Assembly (NCBI GenBank): GCA_011773515.1
Contig: WVXK01000016.1
Location: forward strand, 18,107 to 65,550
DNA from: Deltaproteobacteria bacterium
GTDB taxonomy: Bacteria > Desulfobacterota > Deferrimicrobia > J040
Reading direction: 5' to 3'
Length of the DNA: 47,444 nt
The position numbers and the translations under genes are program-made. The notes below the pieces were generated by a model. That model saw only the letters and a list, made by a program, of their open reading frames with translations. It ran no database searches and was not told the DNA's origin. This document shows positions 35,959-43,969 of this stretch, piece after piece; the first letter of the stretch is position 1, and every line of letters starts with the position of its first letter.

Positions 35959-36184
35959 CCTTACAATTATAGTATAAAAGTTTCCAGAGAGTGCCCGTTA
36001 GGAGAAAAGAACGATCCGCCATTACGGAAAAGCTCTTTCTTGAAGAACTGGCGCTTCAGGTTGTGAATCCACTTCAAACTGGCTTAAACTGACTTTAAGG
36101 ATCCTCACGGCACGGGGCCTTCCGGCTGAGCGGGGCGGCTACCGTGACTTCTTAAAGAATATTAGAAATGGAAAGAGGATTGCT
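35959..36184. other. Divergent spacer with tandem 10-bp repeat
   Basis: This 226-bp gap separates the ThiF-like gene (minus) from the class V PLP gene (plus). It contains two adjacent copies of a 10-bp unit, AAACTGGCTT and AAACTGACTT (36076-36095), one helical turn apart, and a TTCTT-A-AAGAA palindrome at 36149-36159. AT-rich sequence with -10-like TATAAT/TATACT on the minus strand occurs at 35966-35977. I found no convincing -35 for either side. Confidence 0.35.
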
Positions 36185-37327
36185 ATGGATAGGGTCAATA
36201 TACGGCAGAGGGAGTTTCCCGTAACGAAAAACCTGATCTATCTCAACCATGCCGGCGTGGCCCCCATACCGGTGAGTGCAAAAACAGCCGGCGTCGAGCA
36301 GTTGAGGGAGTATGCGAACTACGGGGCATTCAACCCGAGGGGATGGAAGGACATATCGGACAGGGGAAGATTTTTGTTTGCAAAACTCATAGGAAGTTCG
36401 CCGGAAGAGGTGGCATTTGTAAAAAACACCTCCGAAGGCATTTCCTTCATCGCCGGTGGCTTTCCGTGGGCTGAAGGTTCAAACGTCGTAACGACGGCCT
36501 ACGAGTTTCCCGCAAATCTCTATCCGTGGTTCGCTCTCAGGGAGAAGGGGGTCGAGGTCCGCATGGTGCAGCCCGAAGAGGGGAGAGTTCCTGCCGAAAA
36601 GATTTTCGATGCCGTCGATAGCAATACGACCCTCGTTTCTATCAGTTCCGTCGAGTTTATCAACGGATTTCGGCACGATCTGGCAAGGGTAGGTGATTTT
36701 TGCAGAAAAAGGGGTATTTTCTTCTTCGTCGACGCAATCCAGTCCCTCGGTGTCATACCCATGGACGTTGAAGCATACAACATAGATTTTCTTGCTGCAG
36801 ATGGGCACAAGTGGCTGCTTTCGATCGAAGGTATCGGGTGTCTGTACGTCTCGAAAAGGGTGATGGACATGATACGGCCGATCGAGTACGGCTGGCATTC
36901 GGTGAAAAACAGATTCGATTTCGAACGGATCGATTTTACCCTGGACGTTACGGCAAAAAAGTTCGAGGCGGGTTCGCTGAATGCACTGTCGATATCAGTA
37001 TTCAACAGATCGCTTGAACTGATCCAAGATCTTGGCGTCACTGCGATTTACGGGGAGGTGAAAAAGCTGATCGATCACCTCTTTCTGACAACCGAACCTT
37101 CGTGGGAAGTGATAACTCCCAGAGAAGAAACGGAGCGGTCCGGCATTTTCACGTTCATAGTCCCAGGTGCGGACCCCCAGGTTCTGTGGAAAAAACTGCT
37201 CGAGAAAAAAGTGGTTGTTTCCCCGAGAGGGGGGGGCATCAGGGTTTCTCCCCATTTTTACAACACCGTTGAGGAGATCGACCTCTTTTTCGAGCGCCTG
37301 CGTGAGTCTTTGAGGGAAATCGCCTGA
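36185..37327 (+). CDS. Class V aminotransferase-fold PLP enzyme
   Basis: Fold-type I PLP protein of 380 residues, similar to SufS/NifS and isopenicillin-N epimerase-like members. The cofactor aspartate is Asp183 (FVDAIQS) and the Schiff-base lysine Lys209 (AADGHKWLLS). The region where SufS-type desulfurases carry the catalytic cysteine (RxGHHCAQP) instead reads SPRGGGIRVSPHFYNT, with no cysteine, so cysteine desulfurase activity is not expected. It may act on another amino acid or on cysteine derivatives by beta-elimination. GAGGA precedes the ATG. Convergent with the DUF362 gene and divergent from the sulfur-transfer genes. Confidence 0.88.
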   Translation: MDRVNIRQREFPVTKNLIYLNHAGVAPIPVSAKTAGVEQLREYANYGAFNPRGWKDISDRGRFLFAKLIGSSPEEVAFVKNTSEGISFIAGGFPWAEGSNVVTTAYEFPANLYPWFALREKGVEVRMVQPEEGRVPAEKIFDAVDSNTTLVSISSVEFINGFRHDLARVGDFCRKRGIFFFVDAIQSLGVIPMDVEAYNIDFLAADGHKWLLSIEGIGCLYVSKRVMDMIRPIEYGWHSVKNRFDFERIDFTLDVTAKKFEAGSLNALSISVFNRSLELIQDLGVTAIYGEVKKLIDHLFLTTEPSWEVITPREETERSGIFTFIVPGADPQVLWKKLLEKKVVVSPRGGGIRVSPHFYNTVEEIDLFFERLRESLREIA

Positions 37328-37465
37328 GGCCAGACGTCCGGCCTAAAAAGATCCCGCTGGACCGTCATGATATCTAATTCGGCTGTTTTCCCTCATTGAG
37401 GAGGGGAGAGGAGGCCGATGGGGAACCCTGAACTCGTCGGCCTGACCTCTAAGGGAGCATGTTTT

Positions 37466-38536
37466 TCAATCAATTGTCTCCAGGTCATACTTCCTGCTTC
37501 CGAGACCTATCTTTTCCCCCTGCTCGAGCTGGACCTGCCAGTCGACATGAGGGTGGACACTTTTGAACGGGTCGATTCCCCGCTGACTCTCGATGATCAG
37601 GTCCATGCAAGCCTGGTCTATCGCCACCGGGTCGGTTGATACGCAAATGCCCAGATCCGGGGCCACCGGTACATCGTTGAACCCATAACAGTCGCACAGA
37701 GGGCTCACCTGGGTGATGAAGTTTATGTACAGGGTCTTTTCCTCTTTCCCCATTACTGCGCCGCGGGCGTACTCAGCCATCTTTCTCATCACCGACTCCG
37801 TCGCCTCGTTCCAGTTGACCTCAATGGTTTTTTCCGGGCAAATGACTATGCAGTCGGCGCATCCTATGCAGAGGGCCGAGTCGATTTTTGCCGAATCCGC
37901 CACGATGGCAATGGCACTCACCGGGCAAACGGCGACACACCTGCCGCATACAGTGCAGCCGGAAGGGTCCACGTAGGGAGAGACGGTTGAGTGCTGGAAG
38001 AGCTTTCCTTCCCGGGCGGCGCATCCCATGCCGAGGTTCTTTATTGCTCCACCGAACCCTGTCAGTTCGTGCCCTTTGAAGTGCGACACGGCAAACATGG
38101 CGTCGGCGTTGAAAACCTCCTCGCCGATGACTGCCTCTTTTACGTATTCTCCGTTGACCTCCACTTTCACCTTGCTCTCACCTCTCAGGCCGTCACCCAT
38201 TATCACGGGAGCGCCCGTTGTAAGGGGGCCGAAGCCGTTGTAAAAGGCTGTCATTATGTGGTCCGGGGCGCAGGATCGCGTTCCGACATAGAGGGTGTTG
38301 GTGTCGGTAAGGAAGGGTTTCCCTCCCCTTCTTTTGATAATCTCGACTATCTGGTGGATGAATTGATGACGCACGAATGACAGATTCCCCCTTTCCCCGA
38401 AATGTGTCTTCACGGCCACCATTTCCCCCTTTTTTACGAGATCAGGATTACAATTTTGTTCGACCGTGCTTTCCAGTTTCTGTAAAAGGTTCTTCTCCGG
38501 CCCGGACCTCAGGGTAACAAAACTCACCGTTGGCAT
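37466..38536 (-). CDS. DUF362 protein with two [4Fe-4S] motifs
   Basis: A 356-residue soluble protein combining the DUF362 domain with a ferredoxin insertion. The N-terminal part has MVAVKTHFGERGNLSFVR and SHFKGHELTGFGGAIKNLGMG. The ferredoxin part has CTVCGRCVAVCPVSAIAI and CIGCADCIVICPEKTIEV, eight cysteines for two [4Fe-4S] clusters. DUF362 proteins are common in strict anaerobes, with uncertain function; they are suspected electron carriers or FeS assembly helpers. GGAGG precedes the ATG at seven bases. It is transcribed away from carD, sharing a 199-bp upstream region. Confidence 0.9.
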   Translation of the reverse strand: MPTVSFVTLRSGPEKNLLQKLESTVEQNCNPDLVKKGEMVAVKTHFGERGNLSFVRHQFIHQIVEIIKRRGGKPFLTDTNTLYVGTRSCAPDHIMTAFYNGFGPLTTGAPVIMGDGLRGESKVKVEVNGEYVKEAVIGEEVFNADAMFAVSHFKGHELTGFGGAIKNLGMGCAAREGKLFQHSTVSPYVDPSGCTVCGRCVAVCPVSAIAIVADSAKIDSALCIGCADCIVICPEKTIEVNWNEATESVMRKMAEYARGAVMGKEEKTLYINFITQVSPLCDCYGFNDVPVAPDLGICVSTDPVAIDQACMDLIIESQRGIDPFKSVHPHVDWQVQLEQGEKIGLGSRKYDLETID

Positions 38537-38553
38537 AATTTTGCCTCCAAATC

Positions 38554-38582
38554 TTGACTGTTGTAAAACTTCGTATTATAAT
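38554..38582 (+). promoter_or_regulatory. Promoter upstream of the carD leader
   Basis: TTGACT (38554-38559) and a perfect TATAAT (38577-38582) are 17 bases apart. The predicted start is about 38589, which lies 147 bases upstream of carD. It is the strongest promoter-like sequence in the window, and the only clear one on this strand in the gap. Confidence 0.75.
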
Positions 38583-38588
38583 TGATAT

Positions 38589-38715
38589 ATTAATGTTAAA
38601 TGGCTGTAAAAGGATTGAAAATTAGCAAGTCTTCCTTTATCGCATTTAGCCGTAAATACTACAGATTCATACCACAACTTTCCCCTTTTGATAAATACAA
38701 AAAGGGGTTTTTTTT
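38589..38715 (+). ncRNA. Candidate structured leader RNA / attenuator of carD
   Basis: The predicted 127-nt transcript ends in a textbook intrinsic terminator: CCCCTTTT (38682-38689) pairs with AAAAGGGG (38700-38707) and eight T follow (38708-38715). Upstream, GGCT (38602-38605) can pair with AGCC (38648-38651), enclosing AAAGGA (38609-38614) paired with TCCTTT (38633-38638). AAAAGG in this element could instead pair with CCTTTT of the terminator stem and disrupt it, giving a possible antiterminator. An eleven-codon frame (ATG at 38593) starts near the predicted 5' end. It may be an attenuator of carD or a free small RNA; I recognise no known family. Confidence 0.6.
38682..38715 (+). terminator. 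Intrinsic terminator between promoter and carD
   Basis: An 8-bp CCCCTTTT/AAAAGGGG stem with a 10-base AT-rich loop is followed by eight T. It ends 20 bases before the carD initiation codon and there is no space for another complete promoter in between, so carD expression must involve read-through or regulated antitermination, unless an unrecognised promoter overlaps it. Confidence 0.85.
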
Positions 38716-38735
38716 AAAATAGTGGGGGGTGTTCG

Positions 38736-39221
38736 ATGAAATTTAAAAAGGGTGAAATGGCCGTTTATCCCGGCCACGGTGTGGGCGCTATAAAAAAGAT
38801 AGAGAAACGGGTTTTTTCCGGGAAGCGCGAGGAATTTTACGTTCTGAGGATTTTGGACACGGAGACGACGATTCTTATTCCTGTGAAAAACGTAAAACAG
38901 GTGGGGCTCCGGAAGGTCATAACCACCAAGGAAGTAGAAGAAATTTACCGCATTTTAAGAAAGAGAAAATCCAACAGCAACAATCAGCCCTGGAACAGGA
39001 GATACCGCCACTATATGGAAAAGCTCAAGAGCGGTTCCCTCCGCGATATCGCAGAAGTCCTGAGAAACCTGTCGCTTTTGAAGAACGACAAGGCTCTTTC
39101 CTTCGGCGAAAGGAGAATGTTCGATACCGCGAGAAGCTTGCTCGTGAAGGAGATATCAATTGCCAAGAAGGTTAGTGAGGATTACGTCGAGAAGGATATC
39201 AGCAGATATATAAATTTTTAG
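38736..39221 (+). CDS. carD: CarD family transcriptional regulator
   Basis: RNA polymerase-binding regulator of 161 residues. The N-terminal RNAP-interaction domain (MKFKKGEMAVYPGHGVGAIKKIEKR to about residue 70) is followed by a basic linker (RKRKSNSNNQPWNRRYR) and a helical C-terminal DNA-binding domain ending VEKDISRYINF. CarD/CdnL proteins bind the polymerase beta subunit and stabilise open complexes, often at rRNA and housekeeping promoters. The ATG follows GGGGGG at about seven bases. The gene is bounded on both sides by intrinsic terminators, upstream in its leader and downstream after the stop. Its product could affect its own leader-controlled expression, but this is speculative. Confidence 0.93.
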   Translation: MKFKKGEMAVYPGHGVGAIKKIEKRVFSGKREEFYVLRILDTETTILIPVKNVKQVGLRKVITTKEVEEIYRILRKRKSNSNNQPWNRRYRHYMEKLKSGSLRDIAEVLRNLSLLKNDKALSFGERRMFDTARSLLVKEISIAKKVSEDYVEKDISRYINF

Positions 39222-39252
39222 CCGCAGCTAGTTGCCATAACAGGGTATATTA

Positions 39253-39283
39253 GGGAAAGCAGGGTGCTTTCCCTTTTTTTTTT
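39253..39283 (+). terminator. Strong intrinsic terminator after carD
   Basis: Perfect 8-bp stem GGGAAAGC/GCTTTCCC with an AGGGT loop, followed by ten T (39274-39283). It ends only 17 bases before the ispDF start, leaving little room for a separate promoter. A TATATT at 39246-39251 has no matching -35. Confidence 0.93.
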
Positions 39284-39300
39284 ATGAAGGGTGATCTCAA

Positions 39301-40470
39301 GTGTCTGCAGTTGCGATAATAGTCGGAGGAGGCAGCGGGGAAAGATTCGGTTCCGGTGTGCCAAAGCAGTTTTTTCCGGTGGCCGGAAAGATGGTCATAG
39401 AGTACTCCCTCGCTGCTTTTGCCGCAGCACCGTCCATTGAGTCCATCGTCGCCGTCGTGCCCCCTTCGCTTCCGGGTTCGGTACTCGATACCATTTTTTC
39501 CTACCGGAAGGTCTCGGCCGTGGTTCCCGGCGGAAAAACCAGGCATCTGTCGGTACTTTCTGGGCTCGAAGCGGTCAAAGAGACGCCTGCCGTTATCCTC
39601 GTCCATGACGCCGCCAGGCCGCTCATTGACGTTGAAACGATTGAGGAACTCGTAAGCGCGGCCAAGGAGAAAGGTGCTGTCATCCCTGCCATACCGGTTT
39701 CCGACTCCCTGAAGCTCTCGGCGGACGGAACGAGGGTGGAGAAATCTGTTCAAAGGAACCACCACTACAGGGCCCAGACTCCCCAGGCCTTCAGAGCGGA
39801 TATATTGAGAGAGTCGGCCAGGAATGCAAAGGAGCGCGGCCTGGATTGCACCGACGAGGCGCAGATGGTGGAGCTATCGGGATACCCCGTGTTTTTGTTG
39901 CGGGGGGATGAGAAAAACGTCAAGATTACCTCTCCCCACGACATGACGGTGGTAAAGTCTCTCCTGGGGGCGTATACAGGCGAGTTTCGCGTTGGCCTGG
40001 GCTATGATGCCCACAGGCTCGTAAAGGGGAGGGAACTGTACCTCGGGGGAATCAAGATAGAATGGGAATCGGGCCTCCTCGGCCACTCTGATGGAGACTG
40101 TGCCCTCCATGCCATCGCAGACGCAATTCTCGGAGCTTCGGGACTTGGGGATATTGGATACTTCTTTCCTCCCGATGATGAGTCCATCAGGGGAATTGCG
40201 AGCACGGAAATCCTCTCCAGGGTGGCAGGGATGATCGAAGACAGGGGAGAAAGGATCGTCAATATCGATTGCGTGATAATATGCCAGCGTCCCCGGATAG
40301 CTGATTACGCTGAACAGATGGTTGCTTCCATCTCCCGTGCGCTGGGGATAGAAGGGGCCGCCGTTTCCGTGAAGGGTAAGACCACTGAAGGCATGGGTTT
40401 TGAGGGATCGGAAGAGGGAATCTCATCGATAGCTGTTGCTCTCGTAGAAAAAGAAAAGGGAGGAGAGTGA
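39301..40470 (+). CDS. ispDF: Bifunctional IspD-IspF
   Basis: Fusion of two enzymes of the MEP isoprenoid pathway, 389 residues. Residues 1 to about 225 are IspD (MEP cytidylyltransferase), with IIVGGGSGERFGSGVPKQF and the VHDAARPLI segment. From about residue 228 starts IspF (MECDP synthase), with the metal site GYDAHRL and LGHSDGDCALHAIADAILGA. The fusion is known in alpha-, epsilon- and some deltaproteobacteria. The start is GTG with GAAGGG about nine bases upstream. The terminator just ahead implies transcription by read-through from carD or a cryptic promoter. carD followed by ispD genes is an arrangement seen in several lineages. Confidence 0.96.
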   Translation: MSAVAIIVGGGSGERFGSGVPKQFFPVAGKMVIEYSLAAFAAAPSIESIVAVVPPSLPGSVLDTIFSYRKVSAVVPGGKTRHLSVLSGLEAVKETPAVILVHDAARPLIDVETIEELVSAAKEKGAVIPAIPVSDSLKLSADGTRVEKSVQRNHHYRAQTPQAFRADILRESARNAKERGLDCTDEAQMVELSGYPVFLLRGDEKNVKITSPHDMTVVKSLLGAYTGEFRVGLGYDAHRLVKGRELYLGGIKIEWESGLLGHSDGDCALHAIADAILGASGLGDIGYFFPPDDESIRGIASTEILSRVAGMIEDRGERIVNIDCVIICQRPRIADYAEQMVASISRALGIEGAAVSVKGKTTEGMGFEGSEEGISSIAVALVEKEKGGE

Positions 40471-40472
40471 GC

Positions 40473-41960
40473 ATGGGCCTGGTAGTCTTTAACACCCTCG
40501 GAAACAGGAAGGAGGAGTTTGTCCCCCAAAATGAAGGCGAAGTCAAAATGTACGTGTGCGGGATAACTGCATATGACCTGTGCCATCTCGGGCACGCTAG
40601 GGCAAACATCGTCTTTGATTTCATTTACCGGTACCTCCTGTTTCTCGGTTACCGCGTTTCCTATGTCAGGAATTTCACCGATATCGATGACAAGATCATT
40701 GACAGGGCATTCGAGGAAGGGGTGGATTACGCCGTGATCAGCGAGAGGTACATCGAGGCCTTCAACGATGATATGGAGAGGCTCGGCCTGTTACTTCCGA
40801 ACCATGAGCCCAGAGCAACGGAGCACATTCCCGAAATTATCGCCCTGGTGGAGAAACTTATCGGCGATGGGTATGCATACGAAGTTGACGGGGACGTGTA
40901 CTGTTCGGTGGACAGAATACTTGATTACGGAAAGCTCTCCGGGAAAAAAATCGAGGAGCTCCTCGCGGGCGCTCGGGTCGACGTCGACGAGAGGAAAAGG
41001 AATCCGCTCGATTTTGCCCTCTGGAAAAGGAGCAAAGAGGGGGAACCTGCCTGGGATAGCCCCTGGGGGCCCGGAAGGCCGGGGTGGCACATCGAGTGTT
41101 CCGCCATGTCGATGAAGCATCTGGGCGACAGCTTCGATATCCACGGAGGCGGAAAAGATCTCATATTCCCCCACCATGAGAATGAGATAGCCCAGTCCGA
41201 GGGAGCTACGGGAAAATCATTCGTCAGGTATTGGCTTCATAACGGGTTCGTGAACATAAACAGGGAAAAGATGTCGAAGTCGCTCGGGAACTTCTTCACC
41301 ATCCGGGAGGTGCTCATGCATTTCCACCCGGAAGTGATACGTTTCTTCTTCGCGTCGAACCATTACCGAAGCCCCATCGACTTTTCCGACAGGAGCATAC
41401 GGGAAGCGAAGGCGGGGCTCGACAGGCTCTACAATTTTTTCGAACGATATGTGCGAATCAGGGAGGCCGGTATACCGGCCATGGATGAGGGGGATGCCAT
41501 CTCCTGCCTCGATAGGCCGGATCAGGGCCATCTGGCTGATCTGAGGAAAAAGTTTATAGACGCCATGGATGATGATTTCAACACTGCTGCGGCCCTGGGT
41601 TTTGTTTTTGATGCGGTAAGGAGAGTGAATCGATTGTACCCTTCGGTGATTTCGAAGGAGCAGGAGAAAGCGTCTGCCTTCCTGACCCTCGGAGTTATGA
41701 TCATCGACCTGTCGAAGGTCCTCGGCCTGCTCGCCGATACCAGTGATGCCTACTTCCGCTACGGTATCGAAGACAGACTGAAAAAGCTTGGCATCTCCAT
41801 CGATACCGTGTTGGATAAAATCGGCCAGCGGGAGGAAGCCCGTGCGGCTCATGACTTTGAAAGAGCCGACAGCATACGGGGTGAGCTTGCGAAATGGGGT
41901 ATGATATTAGAAGACACGAGATCGGGAACGTTCTGGAAGTTCAAAGATGAAGAATCATGA
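40473..41960 (+). CDS. cysS: Cysteinyl-tRNA synthetase
   Basis: Class I aminoacyl-tRNA synthetase that charges tRNA-Cys, 495 residues. The zinc ligand Cys29 lies in YVCGITAYD, the HIGH-type motif is HLGH (38-41), further zinc ligands appear in GWHIECSAM and FPHHENE, and KMSKS is at 266-270. An in-frame GTG two codons upstream overlaps the ribosome-binding site, so the ATG after GGGAGGAG is preferred. It begins two bases after the ispDF stop and its own stop overlaps uvrB, so ispDF, cysS, uvrB and uvrC form one operon. Confidence 0.97.
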   Translation: MGLVVFNTLGNRKEEFVPQNEGEVKMYVCGITAYDLCHLGHARANIVFDFIYRYLLFLGYRVSYVRNFTDIDDKIIDRAFEEGVDYAVISERYIEAFNDDMERLGLLLPNHEPRATEHIPEIIALVEKLIGDGYAYEVDGDVYCSVDRILDYGKLSGKKIEELLAGARVDVDERKRNPLDFALWKRSKEGEPAWDSPWGPGRPGWHIECSAMSMKHLGDSFDIHGGGKDLIFPHHENEIAQSEGATGKSFVRYWLHNGFVNINREKMSKSLGNFFTIREVLMHFHPEVIRFFFASNHYRSPIDFSDRSIREAKAGLDRLYNFFERYVRIREAGIPAMDEGDAISCLDRPDQGHLADLRKKFIDAMDDDFNTAAALGFVFDAVRRVNRLYPSVISKEQEKASAFLTLGVMIIDLSKVLGLLADTSDAYFRYGIEDRLKKLGISIDTVLDKIGQREEARAAHDFERADSIRGELAKWGMILEDTRSGTFWKFKDEES

Positions 41961-43969
41961 TGGGTACGTTTAACCTTCTTTCCTCGTTCACTCTCTCAGG
42001 AGATCAGCCGGAAGCCTGCCGTGCACTCGTCGAAGGCCTGAACCGGGGATTGCCCTACCAGGTCCTGCTCGGCGTAACGGGATCGGGAAAGACCTTTACG
42101 ATGGCGAGCGTGATTGCCAGCGTCAACCGCCCGGCGGTAATCCTGGCTCCCAACAAGACGCTCGCCGCCCAGCTCTACATGGAGTTCAAAAAACTCTTCC
42201 CCGAAAACGCCGTCGAGTACTTCGTGAGTTACTACGATTATTACCAGCCCGAGGCATATATCCCCCAGACCGATCTTTTCATCGAGAAAGATTCCTCGAT
42301 CAACGAGCAGATCGACAAGCTGAGGCACAGCGCTACCCGCTCGGTCATCGAGCGGCGCGATGTGATCGTTGTCGCTTCTGTCTCGTGCATCTACGGGCTT
42401 GGCTCGCCGGAATTCTACAACTCGATCGTCCTGAGAATAGCTGAAGGAGACGATTTCGGAAGGGATGCGGCGATAAAATGCCTTGTGAACATGCAGTACG
42501 AGAGAAACGAGTACGATTTTTTCCGGGGAGTGTTCCGCGTCAGGGGTGACGTCCTGGAAGTTTTTCCCGCCTATGAGGATTCGAGGGGATTGAGGGTGGA
42601 ATTTTTCGGGGACGCCGTTGAATCACTGTCTTACTTCGATCCGCTGACGGGGAAGAAGATATCAAGGGTAAGGGAAACGGTTATATTTCCCGCGAGCCAC
42701 TATGTGACTCCCGATCAGGTTCTTTCACGGGCAATTCTGACTATCAGGGAAGAGTTGAACGAGAGACTCCTCGAACTGAATCGCGAGGGCAAACTGCTGG
42801 AGGCTGAAAGGCTGCGTCAGCGGACAGATTACGACATGGAAATGATCGAGCAGATGGGTTACTGCAACGGCATCGAGAACTATTCGAGGCACCTGGATGG
42901 AAGGCTTCCCGGCCAGCCACCATTTACGCTCATAGATTATTTGCCCGATGATTTCATAATGTTTATCGATGAAAGCCACATTTCGATACCTCAACTTCGC
43001 GGTATGTACAACGGGGACCGTTCGAGAAAGCAGACGCTGGTGGATTTCGGATTCAGACTTCCCTCGGCCCTCGACAACAGGCCGCTTACCTTCGACGAGT
43101 TCAGGGAAAGGATAGGTCAGGCGGTTTTCGTCTCCGCAACCCCCGGGGGCTTCGAGTTTGATGTGTGTCGCAAAAGAACTGTCGAACAGATCATCAGGCC
43201 AACGGGGCTCGTGGACCCGAAAATTGAGGTCAGGCCCGCCAAAACCCAGATAGACGACCTCATCGGGGAAATACGGGTACGGACCGAAAAGAGCCAGAGG
43301 GTGCTGGTTACGACGATGACCAAGAGGCTAGCAGAGGAGATAACGGAGTATTTCAATGAACTCGGCGTTGCCACACGGTACCTCCACTCGGATATCGATA
43401 CGATCGAGAGGTTCAATATCATACGGGCACTCAGGAAGGGGGAGTTCGATGTCCTGGTGGGAATCAACCTCCTCCGGGAAGGCCTCGATATTCCCGAGGT
43501 CTCACTGGTGGCCATACTCGATGCGGACAGGGAGGGTTTCCTCCGTTCAGCCCGCTCCCTGATTCAGACCTTCGGAAGGGCCTCGAGGAATGCTGACGGG
43601 ACGGTCATCATGTATGCCGATTCCGTGACGGGCTCGATGCGTGAGGCCCTGAAGGAGACGGAGAGAAGGAGAAAGAAGCAGATGGACTACAACAGAGATC
43701 ACGGCATAATCCCCCAGTCGATATCGAAAGGGATCGACGACCCGCTCGTCGCCGTCTCTGAAGCCGATTATGTGACCGTCGCGGGGGACGAGGACCTTCC
43801 AGCCGCTTCAGCGGGAGATGTGAGAAAATTGATTTCCCAGCTGAGGAAGAAGATGCTCACCCTTGCGAAAGAGCTGAAGTTCGAGGATGCGGCAAGGATC
43901 CGTGACAGGATATCGGACCTGGAAAAGTTCGAGCTTGGCCGACTGGACAGGTTAAAGGTGGCCAAATGA
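41957..43969 (+). CDS. uvrB: Excinuclease ABC subunit B
   Basis: Damage-verification helicase of nucleotide excision repair, 670 residues. Walker A is GVTGSGKT (39-46), the beta-hairpin region contains [12 protein letters not shown], the DEAD-like box is FIDESH, and helicase motifs [15 protein letters not shown] and QTFGRASRN follow. The C-terminal UVR domain ([22 protein letters not shown]) binds UvrC. The start overlaps the cysS stop and offers two adjacent ATGs. The uvrB-uvrC adjacency here is notable because the two genes are often unlinked. uvrA is not in the window. Confidence 0.97.
   Translation: MMGTFNLLSSFTLSGDQPEACRALVEGLNRGLPYQVLLGVTGSGKTFTMASVIASVNRPAVILAPNKTLAAQLYMEFKKLFPENAVEYFVSYYDYYQPEAYIPQTDLFIEKDSSINEQIDKLRHSATRSVIERRDVIVVASVSCIYGLGSPEFYNSIVLRIAEGDDFGRDAAIKCLVNMQYERNEYDFFRGVFRVRGDVLEVFPAYEDSRGLRVEFFGDAVESLSYFDPLTGKKISRVRETVIFPASHYVTPDQVLSRAILTIREELNERLLELNREGKLLEAERLRQRTDYDMEMIEQMGYCNGIENYSRHLDGRLPGQPPFTLIDYLPDDFIMFIDESHISIPQLRGMYNGDRSRKQTLVDFGFRLPSALDNRPLTFDEFRERIGQAVFVSATPGGFEFDVCRKRTVEQIIRPTGLVDPKIEVRPAKTQIDDLIGEIRVRTEKSQRVLVTTMTKRLAEEITEYFNELGVATRYLHSDIDTIERFNIIRALRKGEFDVLVGINLLREGLDIPEVSLVAILDADREGFLRSARSLIQTFGRASRNADGTVIMYADSVTGSMREALKETERRRKKQMDYNRDHGIIPQSISKGIDDPLVAVSEADYVTVAGDEDLPAASAGDVRKLISQLRKKMLTLAKELKFEDAARIRDRISDLEKFELGRLDRLKVAK

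Noticed and set aside
37327-37344. AGGCC/GGCCT hairpin after the class V PLP gene as a terminator
   Set aside because: Only five pairs with an eight-base loop, and it is followed by A-rich rather than T-rich sequence on the plus strand.
37418-37639. 73-codon plus-strand frame preceded by a GGAGG-rich sequence
   Set aside because: A purine-rich site lies upstream, but most of the frame is antisense to the conserved end of the DUF362 gene and the product has no known pattern.
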